A DNA stretch of 64,000 nt. Source: Gossypium raimondii (Eukaryota > Streptophyta > Magnoliopsida > Malvales > Malvaceae). This document shows positions 10,482-20,534 of this stretch, one piece after another (within the stretch, counting starts at the first letter, position 1; each line of letters opens with the position of its first letter). The stretch is taken from assembly GCF_025698545.1 (NCBI RefSeq), contig NC_068567.1, forward strand, positions 3,162,001 through 3,226,000, written 5' to 3'. The notes beneath the pieces were generated by a model. The model had not been told where the DNA came from. It saw nothing but the letters and a program-made list of their open reading frames with translations, and did not search any database. The translations under genes were made by a program, and so were the position numbers.

Positions 10482-12894
10482 ATGGGGCTTGTAATTCTTG
10501 TCCCATGGAGTTTCTTCCTCATAGCTTTAACAAAGTTCCTTTATCATTACCTGTGGGTACCTCTTCGTATACAGCATATGATGAATTCACAGGGAATCAA
10601 AGGACCTCCTTACAGATTCATCCATGGCAACAACAAAGAAGTTACCAAAATGAAAAAGGAAGCATTAAGCAAAGCTGTGGGCTTGACAGATGATTTATTT
10701 CCCAGATTACAACCGCATATTTATTCCTGGATCAATACATATGGTGAAGTGGATGCTTGTTTTTTCACCATGATTTATTATAACTTCTGCTTATCTAGCT
10801 TTAAGAAAAAGATGGACACTTTTTGTTTTTTGTTGTGTGATTAGGGAAGAATTTTGTTTATTGGAATGGCGTTCGAGCTGAAGTGGTGATTTCAGAACCT
10901 GAATTGATCAAAGAGATTATGAAAAATAGTGAGACAATTTTTCAGAAAAGGAAGCTTACGGATGTTGGTGCGAAGCTACTGGGAAATGGGCTTGCGTTCA
11001 TTGAGGGAGAAAAATGGGCAAAGCATCGAAAGCTGGCCAATCATGCTTTTCATGGGGAAAGCCTAGAGGTAAATCCTCCAAATCTATAAATTAGTTGTAA
11101 TTAATTTATAAGAATTATACATACACAGCATGTGAAGTTTACTCCTTCTAACATTTATATATTTTGTCAATTTAGTCTTTGTTCTTTTAATTGAATTTAA
11201 TCATTATTTTTTCAAAAAAGAGTCCACCTATGCTTCATGCTAATATAACACTATTTATTTTATATGTCACGCCTAATAAATAATTTAAAATTTTAAAATA
11301 TTCAAAATTCAAAATAATATAAAATTTTCATAAATATTCAAAAGATTAGAATGGAGTACCTCTAAATAGTCAATAGGGCTGCAATATATAAAATTTTAAT
11401 ATTTTAATCAATATTTTCATTAGAAATAACAATTCAACTCTTTTGAAATCAATATTTTCATCAGAAGCAATAATTCAACTTTTTGAAAGCTTGAGCGTAA
11501 AATTCGATTTTTATAAAAAATTGAAAATCAAATTTAACTCAAAGAAGAATAAAGACTAAGTTGAGAAATAAATGTAAATGTTGATAATTAAATTTGAAAT
11601 TATGCTGTAATATATGGGTGAAGTTTTGTATTGTTGACTAAATCTTATGTTGCTACTACTTAAATATTGGAGGGTTGTTTGGGCAGAACATGACCCCAGC
11701 AATAATTGCTAGTGTTGAAACCATGCTAGAAAAGTGGAAAGGCCTAGAAGTCAAAGAGATTGAAGTGTATAATGAATTTAGATTCTTGACTTCGGAAGTG
11801 ATTTCCAGAATAGCTTTTGGTAGCAATTACTTGGAAGGGGAGAAGATTTTTGCCATGTTGAACAAGTTGAAAATACTTGTGAGTCAAAATATTCACAAGA
11901 CTGCGATTCCTTTCATCAAGTATGTTTCCCCTAACCTTAGTTAATCCCTATGGATTTAATTTTTTATATAGAGAGCTGACCTTTGTTTGCTTATACAGCA
12001 AGTTATGGAAACCTGCTGATATGCTAGAATCTGAAAAACTCGAAAAAGGAATACAAGATTGTGTGATGGAGATGATTAAGAAAAGAGAAGACAATGTTGT
12101 GAGTGGAGAAGCTGATAGCTTCGGCACTGATTTTCTGGGATTACTAGTAAATGCTTATCATGATTTGGACGATAAAAACAGGGTTTCATTGGAAGACTTG
12201 GTAGGTGAATGCAAAACAATCTACTATGCTGGACGGGAAAATGTTAATTCATTGCTTGCATGGATAGTCTTGCATTTGGCAATCCATGGAGATTGGCAAG
12301 AAAAAGCGAGAAGAGAGGTGATTGACATATTTGGTAACCAAAATCCGCATCTCGAAGGCATTGCCAAACTCAAAATAGTAAGCAAACTATCTAACTGGAA
12401 ATTCAAATTGGCATCAACATGATGTAATCTAACATGTTTTTCTATTTTCCAAACAGATGACCATGATCATCAATGAAACTCTAAGATTGTATGGTCCTTC
12501 ACATGGCCTGCCCAGAACAGTCGCAAGAGAAGGACAATTGGGAAAGTTTATCTTGCCTGCTGATATAGATATTCTGTCTCTAAATATTGGACCTCACCGT
12601 GACCCTCACTTGTGGGGGGATGATGTGCATCTTTTTAAACCGGAGAGATTCGCCGAAGGGATTGCCAAAGCTACCAATTTCACCGCAGCTGCATTTTTCC
12701 CCTTTGGATTGGGACCTCGATCTTGTGTTGGTATGACCCTTGCAACCATAGAAACCAAGATTGCTCTCTCCATGATTCTACAACGTTACACCATTACCAT
12801 TTCCCCTACCTATGTCCACTCTCCAATAGCTATTATCACCATTCAACCACAACATGGAATTCAAATAATACTTGAGCCGCTGCATAGCTGCTAA
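10482..12894 (+). CDS. CYP749A: Cytochrome P450, CYP749A-like (CYP72 clan), copy 1
   Basis: The five exons are 10482-10743, 10845-11068, 11687-11919, 11999-12377 and 12457-12894; all junctions are GT-AG and the product is 511 aa. An N-terminal membrane anchor precedes a GPPYRF hinge near residue 42. ETLR (K helix) is at 373-376, FKPERF follows, and the heme loop FGLGPRSCVG has the cysteine ligand at 456. The family is a haem monooxygenase on the ER membrane; the substrate cannot be told from sequence. Oddities: the I-helix motif reads AGREN, lacking the usual threonine; intron 2 is 618 nt against 72 nt in copy 2; the start codon is shifted four codons; and a solo LTR splits the leader. The subfamily name rests on remembered similarity and is less certain than P450 itself. 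Confidence 0.9.
11100..11638. other. About 540-nt insertion in intron 2 of P450 copy 1
   Basis: Intron 2 of copy 1 and copy 2 share both ends (GTAAA..CTCCAAA..ATTAGTTGT and CTAAATCTT..CAG). Copy 1 has about 540 nt of extra AT-rich DNA between them. No clear terminal repeat or target duplication was found, so the class of the insertion is unknown. Confidence 0.5.
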
Positions 12895-13289
12895 GAACTA
12901 GGGGCTTAATATAGTTAGTTCGTGTATGGAAGACATTTAATATGTCTAAGGTTCTAGCATTTGCAGCCCCTTCCCTATTCCTAGCTATGCCCATCTTTAT
13001 ACATAATTAAATGCAAGTAGCTACTACTTTCCAAGATGGCGAAACATGCTACCAATAAAAAATGTTTGTTTTTATTATTGTTGATCAATTTTATTGGAAA
13101 CTGAGGCAAAAAAAAATTCACAAGACAATTACTACATTGGTTCAAAAAATTTAAAATGTCTCAAATCGAAAAACTCGATAAAAATCTAAATAATTCTAAT
13201 TGAAATTAACTGGAATCAAACAACCCAAATCTTTATTTACTTAAATCCAAAATGATTTAAAAAATTTAAAACCCCAATTAACTTGGTTA
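12895..13289. other. 3' flank of P450 copy 1, no gene
   Basis: Probable 3' UTR and intergenic AT-rich DNA. Possible poly(A) signals (AATAAAA near 13053-13060) occur after the stop. Nothing else is recognisable. Confidence 0.4.
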
Positions 13290-13980
13290 ATTGGTAGTCT
13301 CTCAATCATTAATAAATTTTATTTTGGTCACCTAACTATGAAACGTGATAAAATGGTCATTCAACTATTCGACTTTTTCTCTTTTAGTCACCACCCATTA
13401 AATTACTAACGGGAAGATAACTTGACCGTTTTAAAATTTGTATAATAGGAACTTTAGCCCTCAACATTCATACATTGTGTTAATTTAGTATTGATTGTAA
13501 AAAATTTAACCCACAATATTTACCCATTACGCAATTTGGTCTTTTTTGTAATTTTGCCTTTCTTCGTGATTTTGAGGGTTTATTTTAAAATAATAAGAAA
13601 AAAAATAAAACTATTATCTTGGATTTTTGGTATTTAGGGTTTAGGGTTCGTTTTGGTATATGTTGGGTCAAATTTAACTAATAAATTTGTTTTTTTAGCT
13701 TTTTAGGTTAAATGGTCACAAAGAAAAGCGAAACAACAAAAAAGACCAAATTACACAATGTGTAAATATTGAGAGTTAAATTTTTTTAGAATCTAGAATA
13801 AATTGACACAATGTATAAATGTTGAAGGTTAAAATTGCTATTATGTGAAATTTAAAAGCTGTCACGATTTCTTTTCATTAATCATTTAACGACGGGTGAC
13901 CAAAAAAGATAAAATCAAATAGTTGAGTAGTCATTTTGCAACTTTTCATAATTGAGTGACTAAAAAAGAAACTTACCAAT
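13290..13980. mobile_element. Long-TIR MITE, Mutator-like, copy A
   Basis: The 691-bp element begins ATTGGTAGTC and ends CTTACCAAT, and its arms fold back over more than 100 bp; for instance GGTCACC..CTATTCGACTTTTT on the left mirrors AATCAAATAGTTGAGTAG on the right. The flanking nonamers ACTTGGTTA (13281-13289) and AGTTTGTTA (13981-13989) match at 7 of 9, consistent with a 9-bp Mutator-type duplication. It has no coding capacity. A sister copy lies at 14756-15412 and a half copy near 30770-30900. Confidence 0.7.
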
Positions 13981-13989
13981 AGTTTGTTA

Positions 13990-14755
13990 TCTTGTACGAT
14001 GCACGGCTTTGATTGTATATATCAATTAAAAATGTATTACATTTATTTATTAAAAATTATTGCAAAATCTATAACCTTTGAAAGAGTAAAAATATAAATT
14101 TTTAATTTTTAGAATTTTGATAGTTTATATTATGATTTATGATATATTTATACTGATTTTAATTTAATTTGTTAAAAACATTTTATGTTGAAAAATAAAA
14201 TAAAATAAATATGTTTGTAAACCATATGCAAGTTTACCATTTATAAGGGAATAATTTGAAATTATTCAAATTTCCTTGAATTATTGAAATTATTTAAATT
14301 TCCTTAAATTAACTGAGTTGCTGAATATAAATACTAACAATGTGGGTGAAAATTTTGTGTAATAACATTAAAATAAACAAAAGTAATAAACATGAAGTTT
14401 TGGTCGTAGTGTTAAAGTTGAGGTTTTATGCATATCAATGGCATGGTTCAAATCTAATTATCTGCAATATTTATTGGTTTATTTAAAATTGTATAAAAGA
14501 AAACGAAAGTACCCTTATAAGAATATAACTTATTTCAAATATGTAAGTGTAATTTAGTAATATCTATTATTGAGTTAGTGTCCGGTTGACTCTTAATACT
14601 AACTTAGTCACAGTTTAAATAATAGTATAGATATAGAGACGAAATTATATTAGAAATTAAAGTATAGAAATTAAATCTTAAAATTTGGCATAATAGAGGA
14701 CCAAAACTAAAATTTAACTATTTTTCTATAATGTAAAAATATAAGGATAAACTAT
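13990..14755. other. AT-rich intergenic DNA between two MITEs
   Basis: No open frame or terminal repeat was recognised. The stretch is strongly A+T biased throughout. Confidence 0.4.
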
Positions 14756-15412
14756 CTTGGTAGTCACTCAACTACTTGTAAATTTCTTTTTGATCACCCA
14801 ACTATGAAAAATTACAAAATGAAAATCCAACTATTCGACTTATTCATTTTGGTCATCAACCGTTAAATTACTAATAGGAAGAAAACTTGATAGCTTTTAA
14901 AATTGGTATAATAACAACTTTAGCCATCAACATTTATACATTGTATCAATTTAGTTTGGATTTTAAAGGTTTTACCTCAACATTTACACATTGTGTAATT
15001 TGGTCCTTTTGTAGTTTTATTTTCTTTTGTGACATTGAAGGTTAATTTTAAAATAATGTGAAAATATGAAAAATATTATCTTGAATTTTTGGTATTTCCA
15101 TTTTGGTATATTTTCAATCAAATTTAGCTGATAAATTTGATTTCTAGCTTTGCAAAATGTTCACAAAGAAAAGCAAAATTATAAAAGAATAAATTACATA
15201 ATATGTAAATATTGAGGGTTTTAAAATTTTTAAAATCAAGACTAAATTGACACAATGTATAAATGTTGAGAATTAAAATTACTATTATACTAAATTTAAA
15301 AGTTGTCACACTATCTTTCCGTTAATCATTTAATCGTTATCTGACTAAAACAATATTTTTTAATAATTGAATGATTATTTTATAATTTTATTGTAAAAAG
15401 AAAATTACCCAT
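14756..15412. mobile_element. Long-TIR MITE, Mutator-like, copy B
   Basis: This 657-bp sister of the element at 13290-13980 starts CTTGGTAGTCACTCAAC and ends near AAAATTACCCAT. The interior is colinear with copy A (CATTTATACATTGTATCAATTTAG and similar strings). No convincing target duplication remains. It ends 252 bp upstream of the start codon of P450 copy 2, so it has become part of that gene's promoter neighbourhood. Confidence 0.65.
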
Positions 15413-15441
15413 AGTAAAAAAAAAAATACCAATAGCAGTCC

Positions 15442-15447
15442 CACGTG
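15442..15447 (+). promoter_or_regulatory. G-box CACGTG upstream of P450 copy 2
   Basis: A palindromic CACGTG core lies 217 bp upstream of the ATG. bHLH and bZIP factors commonly use this element. It is a single motif match and could be chance. Confidence 0.35.
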
Positions 15448-15606
15448 TTAACAAAGGAAGTCCAAAAAATATGTGTAGATTATGGTCATGATTGTGACTT
15501 GTGAGAACTTGAAAATAATAATTGTCAAGACCGTAAAAATTGAGAAATAAAGAAAGAAAGAAAAATAAATCTAATTATCTCCTCTACTATGTGGTACCTG
15601 TCAACC

Positions 15607-15616
15607 TATTATAAAC
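15607..15616 (+). promoter_or_regulatory. TATA-type element of P450 copy 2
   Basis: TATTATAAAC lies 48-57 bp upstream of the ATG, which implies a short leader. The same block, diverged, is present just left of the solo LTR upstream of copy 1. Confidence 0.5.
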
Positions 15617-15663
15617 GCAAAAGCTAAAGCACCATTTCAATTCATTGCTGGGAGAAAACGAAC

Positions 15664-17537
15664 ATGAGTGCCTTGACGAAGCTTGCAATTCTTTTTCCAT
15701 GTTGTTTCATCCTCGTAGCTTTTGTAAAGCTCCTTTATGATTACTTATGGAGACCTCTCCGTCTACAGCATATGATGAGTTCACAGGGAATCAAAGGCCC
15801 TCCTTACACCTTCATCCATGGCAACAACAAAGAAGCTGCCCAAATGACAATGGAAGCCTTAAGCAAACCAATGGCCTTAAGACATGATATATTTCCCAGA
15901 GTACAGCCACATGTTTACTCATGTGTCAACAGATATGGTAAGAGCTATGCATGTTTTGCACTATGGTTTCGATCTTCTAGTTCTAAGAAAAAATGGACCC
16001 TTTTTTTGTTTATTGCTTGATTAGGGAGGAATTATCTTGCTTGGGACGGTAATCGACCTGAACTGGTGATTACGGAAGCTGAACTTGTCAACGAGGTTCT
16101 GAAACATAGTGTGACAACTTTTCCAAAAAGGAAGCCTACTTTTTTTCTCACTGGGCTATTTGGGAATGGGCTTGTGACAGCTCTGGGTGAAAAATGGGTG
16201 AAGCAACGGAAGTTGGCGAATTATGCTTTTCATGGGGAAAGCTTAAAGGTAAAACACTCCAAACATGTGAAATTAGTTGTCTAAATCTTTCTTATATATG
16301 TTGAAGGATTGATTGTGCAGAACATGACACCAGCTGTGATTGCTAGTGTTGAAACAATGCTAGAAAAGTGGAAAGGCTATGTAGGCAAAGAGATAGAAGT
16401 ATATCATGAATTTAGATTATTGACCTCGGAAGTGATATCCAGAACAGCTTTCGGTAGCAGTTACTTGGAAGGGGAGAAGATTTTTGACATGTTGAACAAG
16501 TTGTCAATAATTAGGAGCCGAAATCTTTCGAATACTCCTTTGATCAAGTATGTTCCCTTCTAAAAGCTTAACTGATCCCTCAGTTTTTGTCAATACATAG
16601 CTGACCTTGGTTTGCTTTTACAGCAAGTTATGGAAATCTGCTGATATGCTAGAGTCTGAAGAACTTTCAAAAGGAATACAAGATTGTGTGATGAAGATTG
16701 TTAAGAAAAGAGAAGACAAAGTTGAGAACGGAGAAGCCAATAGCTTCGGCAATGATTTTCTGGGATTACTTGTAAAAGCCTATCATGATCCAGACAAAAA
16801 TAACAGGCTTTCAATGGAAGACTTGGTGGATGAGTGCAAAACATTCTACTTTGCTGGACAAGATACTGTTAATTCCTTACTTGCATGGATGGTCTTCCTT
16901 TTAGCAATTCATGGAGACTGGCAAGAGAAAGCAAGAAGAGAAGTGTTTGAGATATTTGGTAACCAAATTCCAGATTCTGAAGACATTTCTAAACTCAAAA
17001 TCGTAAGTAGACTGTCAAAAGCTGGTGTATATTACTATGCCTTTAGTACATTAAATTCTTTAATTGTAATCTGATTCATTTTTATTCTGCAAACAGTTGA
17101 CCATGATTATTTACGAAACTCTAAGATTGTATGGTCCATCAATTGCCATGATGAGAAGAGCTGAAAGAGAAGTTCGGTTAGGGAAGCTAGTCTTGCCTGC
17201 TAATCTAGATCTTCTAGTTGTACATTCTGCAGCTCACCATGACCCTCAACTATGGGGAGATGAGGTACATCTTTTTAAACCAGAGAGATTCGCAGAAGGG
17301 ATTGCCAAAGCTATCAATTACAATGTAGGTGCATTTTGTCCCTTTGGATTGGGACCTCGGAATTGTGTTGGTATGAACTTTGCAATCACAGAAGCGAAGA
17401 TAGCACTCTCCATGATTCTACAACGCTACACCATTTCCCTTTCCCCTGCCTATGTCCACTCACCAATACCTTATATCACCGTTCAACCACAACATGGAAT
17501 TCAAGTAATACTCGAGTCACTGCATAACGATGCGTAA
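15664..17537 (+). CDS. CYP749A: Cytochrome P450, CYP749A-like (CYP72 clan), copy 2
   Basis: The five exons are 15664-15937, 16025-16248, 16321-16547, 16624-17002 and 17097-17537, all GT-AG, giving 514 aa. The exon phases equal those of copy 1. An N-terminal hydrophobic anchor is followed by a GPPYTF hinge. The I-helix AGQDT (319-323) has the usual acid-threonine pair. ETLR is at 375-378, FKPERF follows, and the heme loop FGLGPRNCVG has its cysteine at 458. All hallmark residues are present, so this copy should be catalytically competent. It is expected to be an ER-bound monooxygenase using cytochrome P450 reductase; the substrate is unknown. It is a tandem duplicate of the upstream gene, 2.8 kb away, and converges with the FLOURY1-like gene, the two stop codons being 291 bp apart. 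Confidence 0.93.
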
Positions 17538-17828
17538 TGTAACATAGCTGCTAAGAATTCGGGGTTTAAATAAGTTTATTATGTATTCACCTTCAACTTG
17601 TTTAAGTCAAAATTTAGTGAAAAATAATTATTATTATTCTATAAAATTTATATGTCAACCAGTAATTATATAATACGATCAACATAAGCTCATTTCAGTC
17701 AGGAACCTGCAGAGCTAGTAAGTCATAAAATTTTTGCTTAACAAGTACATTTTTTTGCAGAAAACTTACTAGTGCAGTTGTATGAACGTTTAAATCGAAA
17801 CCTTCAAACCGAGGTACCAATCACCCTT

Positions 17829-20095
17829 TTAAATGCTTCCTAATCCTCCTAAAGAAGCACTTTGCTTATGTCTTTTCTTTGACATTACCTGAAATCATAC
17901 AGCTAGAGCAATAAATTAATGGTGCTCATCTCAACATCTTCAATATCTTATGTTTATTTTAAGGAACTATAATAAATATCCTATAGAGTTGATCGTGTAG
18001 AGAGCAAAAGAGCACCTTAGAAGATGGAGGGAGCAATGGTGCCTGTGGTAGAGCCTTCCCCGATTCGGTTAATTGTCGTCTATCTCGAAGCTGAGTTGCA
18101 ATATCTTCCATTATTTGCAACTCAACTTGTTCCCTTCCCTTGTTGCCCGCAGGGAAGTTGAGCTTCTCTCTTCCCAGTTGTACAATCTTTAGCCTTTCTC
18201 TGAGCCACCCAACTTCATTGTCAATCTTTAACCTTTCATAATCAAAAGCCGACTTCGATTTTCTATGCAAATATTTCGGTCGTGAAGGATGAATTGGTGG
18301 TAATCCTTCCAATCTCTCCGAACTGTTTCCTTTCCTGCCAGGCTCAATTTCTATCCCACCGATGGTTTGATTATCACATGTTTTAGGTGAGTTTGAGGAA
18401 ACACCGATCAACTTCTTCTCGATTCTTTTTTCACCCTCTTTGTTCTTCACATTTGATGCGTTGTTAATGACATGAACATCGAGTACACGGAAATCAGAAC
18501 CAGAATCTGATCTATGTAAACCTTTTCCGAGATTCTCCACTTTTTCGTTGTTGTATGGGAAAATCATCTTAGCCTCGGTTGTCTTCAGTGCCAAATGTTG
18601 GTGTGGATTGGTTTCGTTGCATTGCTCCTTATCTTCTACAATGGCATTAATCTCATCGTCACTTCTAAACATATGTGCATCACTATTTTCAATACTGGAA
18701 CTCAAAAAGGTAGCAGCTTCATTGAGTTCGGTGACCGCTATCCCTTCCACAAAATCGATGTTAACTTTCGTCTTGTCCTTCTCTCTGAACAAGTCATTGA
18801 CCTGCTGAACTCGCAGTAGCTCCCACTCACTTGACATCCCTGGTTCCTGCGTGGCTGCAGTATCATACATATCAGCATCCAGTTGCTCTTTCCCGTATAA
18901 CATTTGCTTGTAAGATTCAGTTTCCTTCTCCAAGAAATACTTTTCCTTTTCTCTCCTTAATAAGATCTCTTTGAGAATGTTCATTTCTTCAGCATCATAT
19001 GTGAATTTCGCCTCGATCATCCTCCGGTACTGCTTAGCTTCCATCTCAATGGCTGCCTTCTCTTCTTGCAAACGTAGTATCATCGCCATAGCCTCATCAG
19101 CAGCAGTGGCAGCAGCGTTTCTCTCTTTCTCGAGCTCAATGTAAAGAGCAGCACAAGTAGCGTGCTCTTCATCGAGAGCTTGTCCCAAGACTCTGCCGCC
19201 ATCAAAATCTTGAGCCGATGCCGAGCGCTTGATAGCCATTGCTATTTCCTTTTCATCCACCGATTTATTCTCAGCAAAAGAGTCATAATCCATTTGTGAA
19301 CCCTGAAAACTTTGCTTAGGCCCTCCAATATCTTTTGCAGTTTCCTTGCCATCTAAAAAGTACAGAACTATGAACACATTAGACTTGAAATGAACATAAT
19401 AAAAAAACCAAAGGAAGGTTTCGTAAAAGATCATCACCTTCGGAATGAACCGGAGTCGTACTCTCTTCGGTAACATCATTGCCAAGTTTAACAAAAGTAG
19501 CAGAAGAATTGAAACCAGTTGGTGTCGTAATGGAAACCAATGGATCATTTGGAGAAGATGAAACTTTTCCACCAAGAAAACTATCAATTCTCTTGCGTCG
19601 CCTAATACCAACTTTAGGCCTCCCTTTCCATTTATGAATTTGCCCAAAGTTTCCATTTTTCACACCAACAAAAGTATTCTTCTTCCCATTCCATGAACTA
19701 GAAGAAGCTTCCCTTTCCATTTCTACTTTCCCATCCTGCCAATAATCCGAATTCAATTGGCTATTGCGTAGCTCATCATCATCGTCATCTTCTCCATCAT
19801 CATAAAAGTTGTTCCAAATAGCATCAAAAGGGAGTCTTTTCATAATAGAATATTGAACAGGTGAGATTCTAAGGCATGGATCATGAACTAACGTGGCTTG
19901 GAAACGATTTTTCTTTTCCAAGTACCCAAACAATCCATTACAAGGACAAGGCAAAGACAGTCCAAATAAACCCAGAAATCTTGAAGCCAAATAAGCCAGA
20001 GTTGATCCACAAAGATATAAATAAGCTATGAATAGATCAAGGAAAGCACCCACAATACCAGTGAATGTCCATGAATTCATCACATTGCATGCCAT
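17829..20095 (-). CDS. FLOURY1-like protein with GTD-binding (DUF593) domain
   Basis: The three exons on the minus strand are 20095-19438, 19352-18016 and 17888-17829, giving 684 aa. Met was set at MACNVMNSW, which is followed by a membrane segment (about residues 12-45) and a Cys-rich LPCPCNGLFG. An acidic run (GEDDDDDE) and a basic patch (RRRKR) follow. Residues about 276-372 form a coiled coil rich in E, K and A (EEHATCAALYIELEKER), typical of the GTD-binding/zein-binding domain that contacts class XI myosin tails. The last small exon encodes a basic tail, SKKRHKQSASLGG. If the second intron is retained, the frame instead stops at 17959. The protein is presumably an ER or vesicle membrane protein, by family. 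The next gene upstream is the PHL factor. Confidence 0.85.
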
Positions 20096-20388
20096 TGAAA
20101 AAGTACCAAGTTTTCGTATTTGGAACAGATAGTTACAATCCGGGTAACTCACCCCGTGTTGGTTTTGATTATCTCAGTCATTTGAGACTAAAAAACTCAT
20201 CAAAAATTTGGTCCTTGAATCAACATAAAGGTTGAGGAAGAATAGGAGAGAAAGCGGGCTTCTTTTCTGAAAGTTTCTATTTTTATTTTGACCAATTGAA
20301 TTGGATGGCATTTATGGTCGAATTATAATTGAATCGATTCAGTTCGAATTTTTAGGTAACCCCATATTCAAAAGGATCAGCTCTTAGC

Positions 20389-20413
20389 ATATATATATAT
20401 ATATATATATATA
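20389..20413. repeat. (AT)n microsatellite
   Basis: A pure AT dinucleotide run lies between the FLOURY1-like start codon (20095) and the end of the PHL gene (20535). It is a likely length-polymorphic marker. Confidence 0.9.
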
Positions 20414-20534
20414 GAACAATGATAATACAGTTGAAAAAAAAAACTACATTTTAGATTAACTAGACAGAAGAGTAAAACAAAAAGAAAATATAATAAGAGA
20501 AGGTACCATTTCTAAGATGGAAATGTCTTACAAC

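Noticed and set aside
17959-18015. C-terminal extension SSKVLFCSLHDQL of the FLOURY1-like protein
   Set aside because: It is read-through into an intron; a GT-AG intron (18015-17889) leads in phase to a basic terminal exon that suits the family better. The read-through form may be a retained-intron isoform at most.
20092-20152. Upstream Met (MSYPDCNY) for the FLOURY1-like protein
   Set aside because: The 19 extra residues do not resemble the family and precede the conserved MACNVMNSW membrane start.
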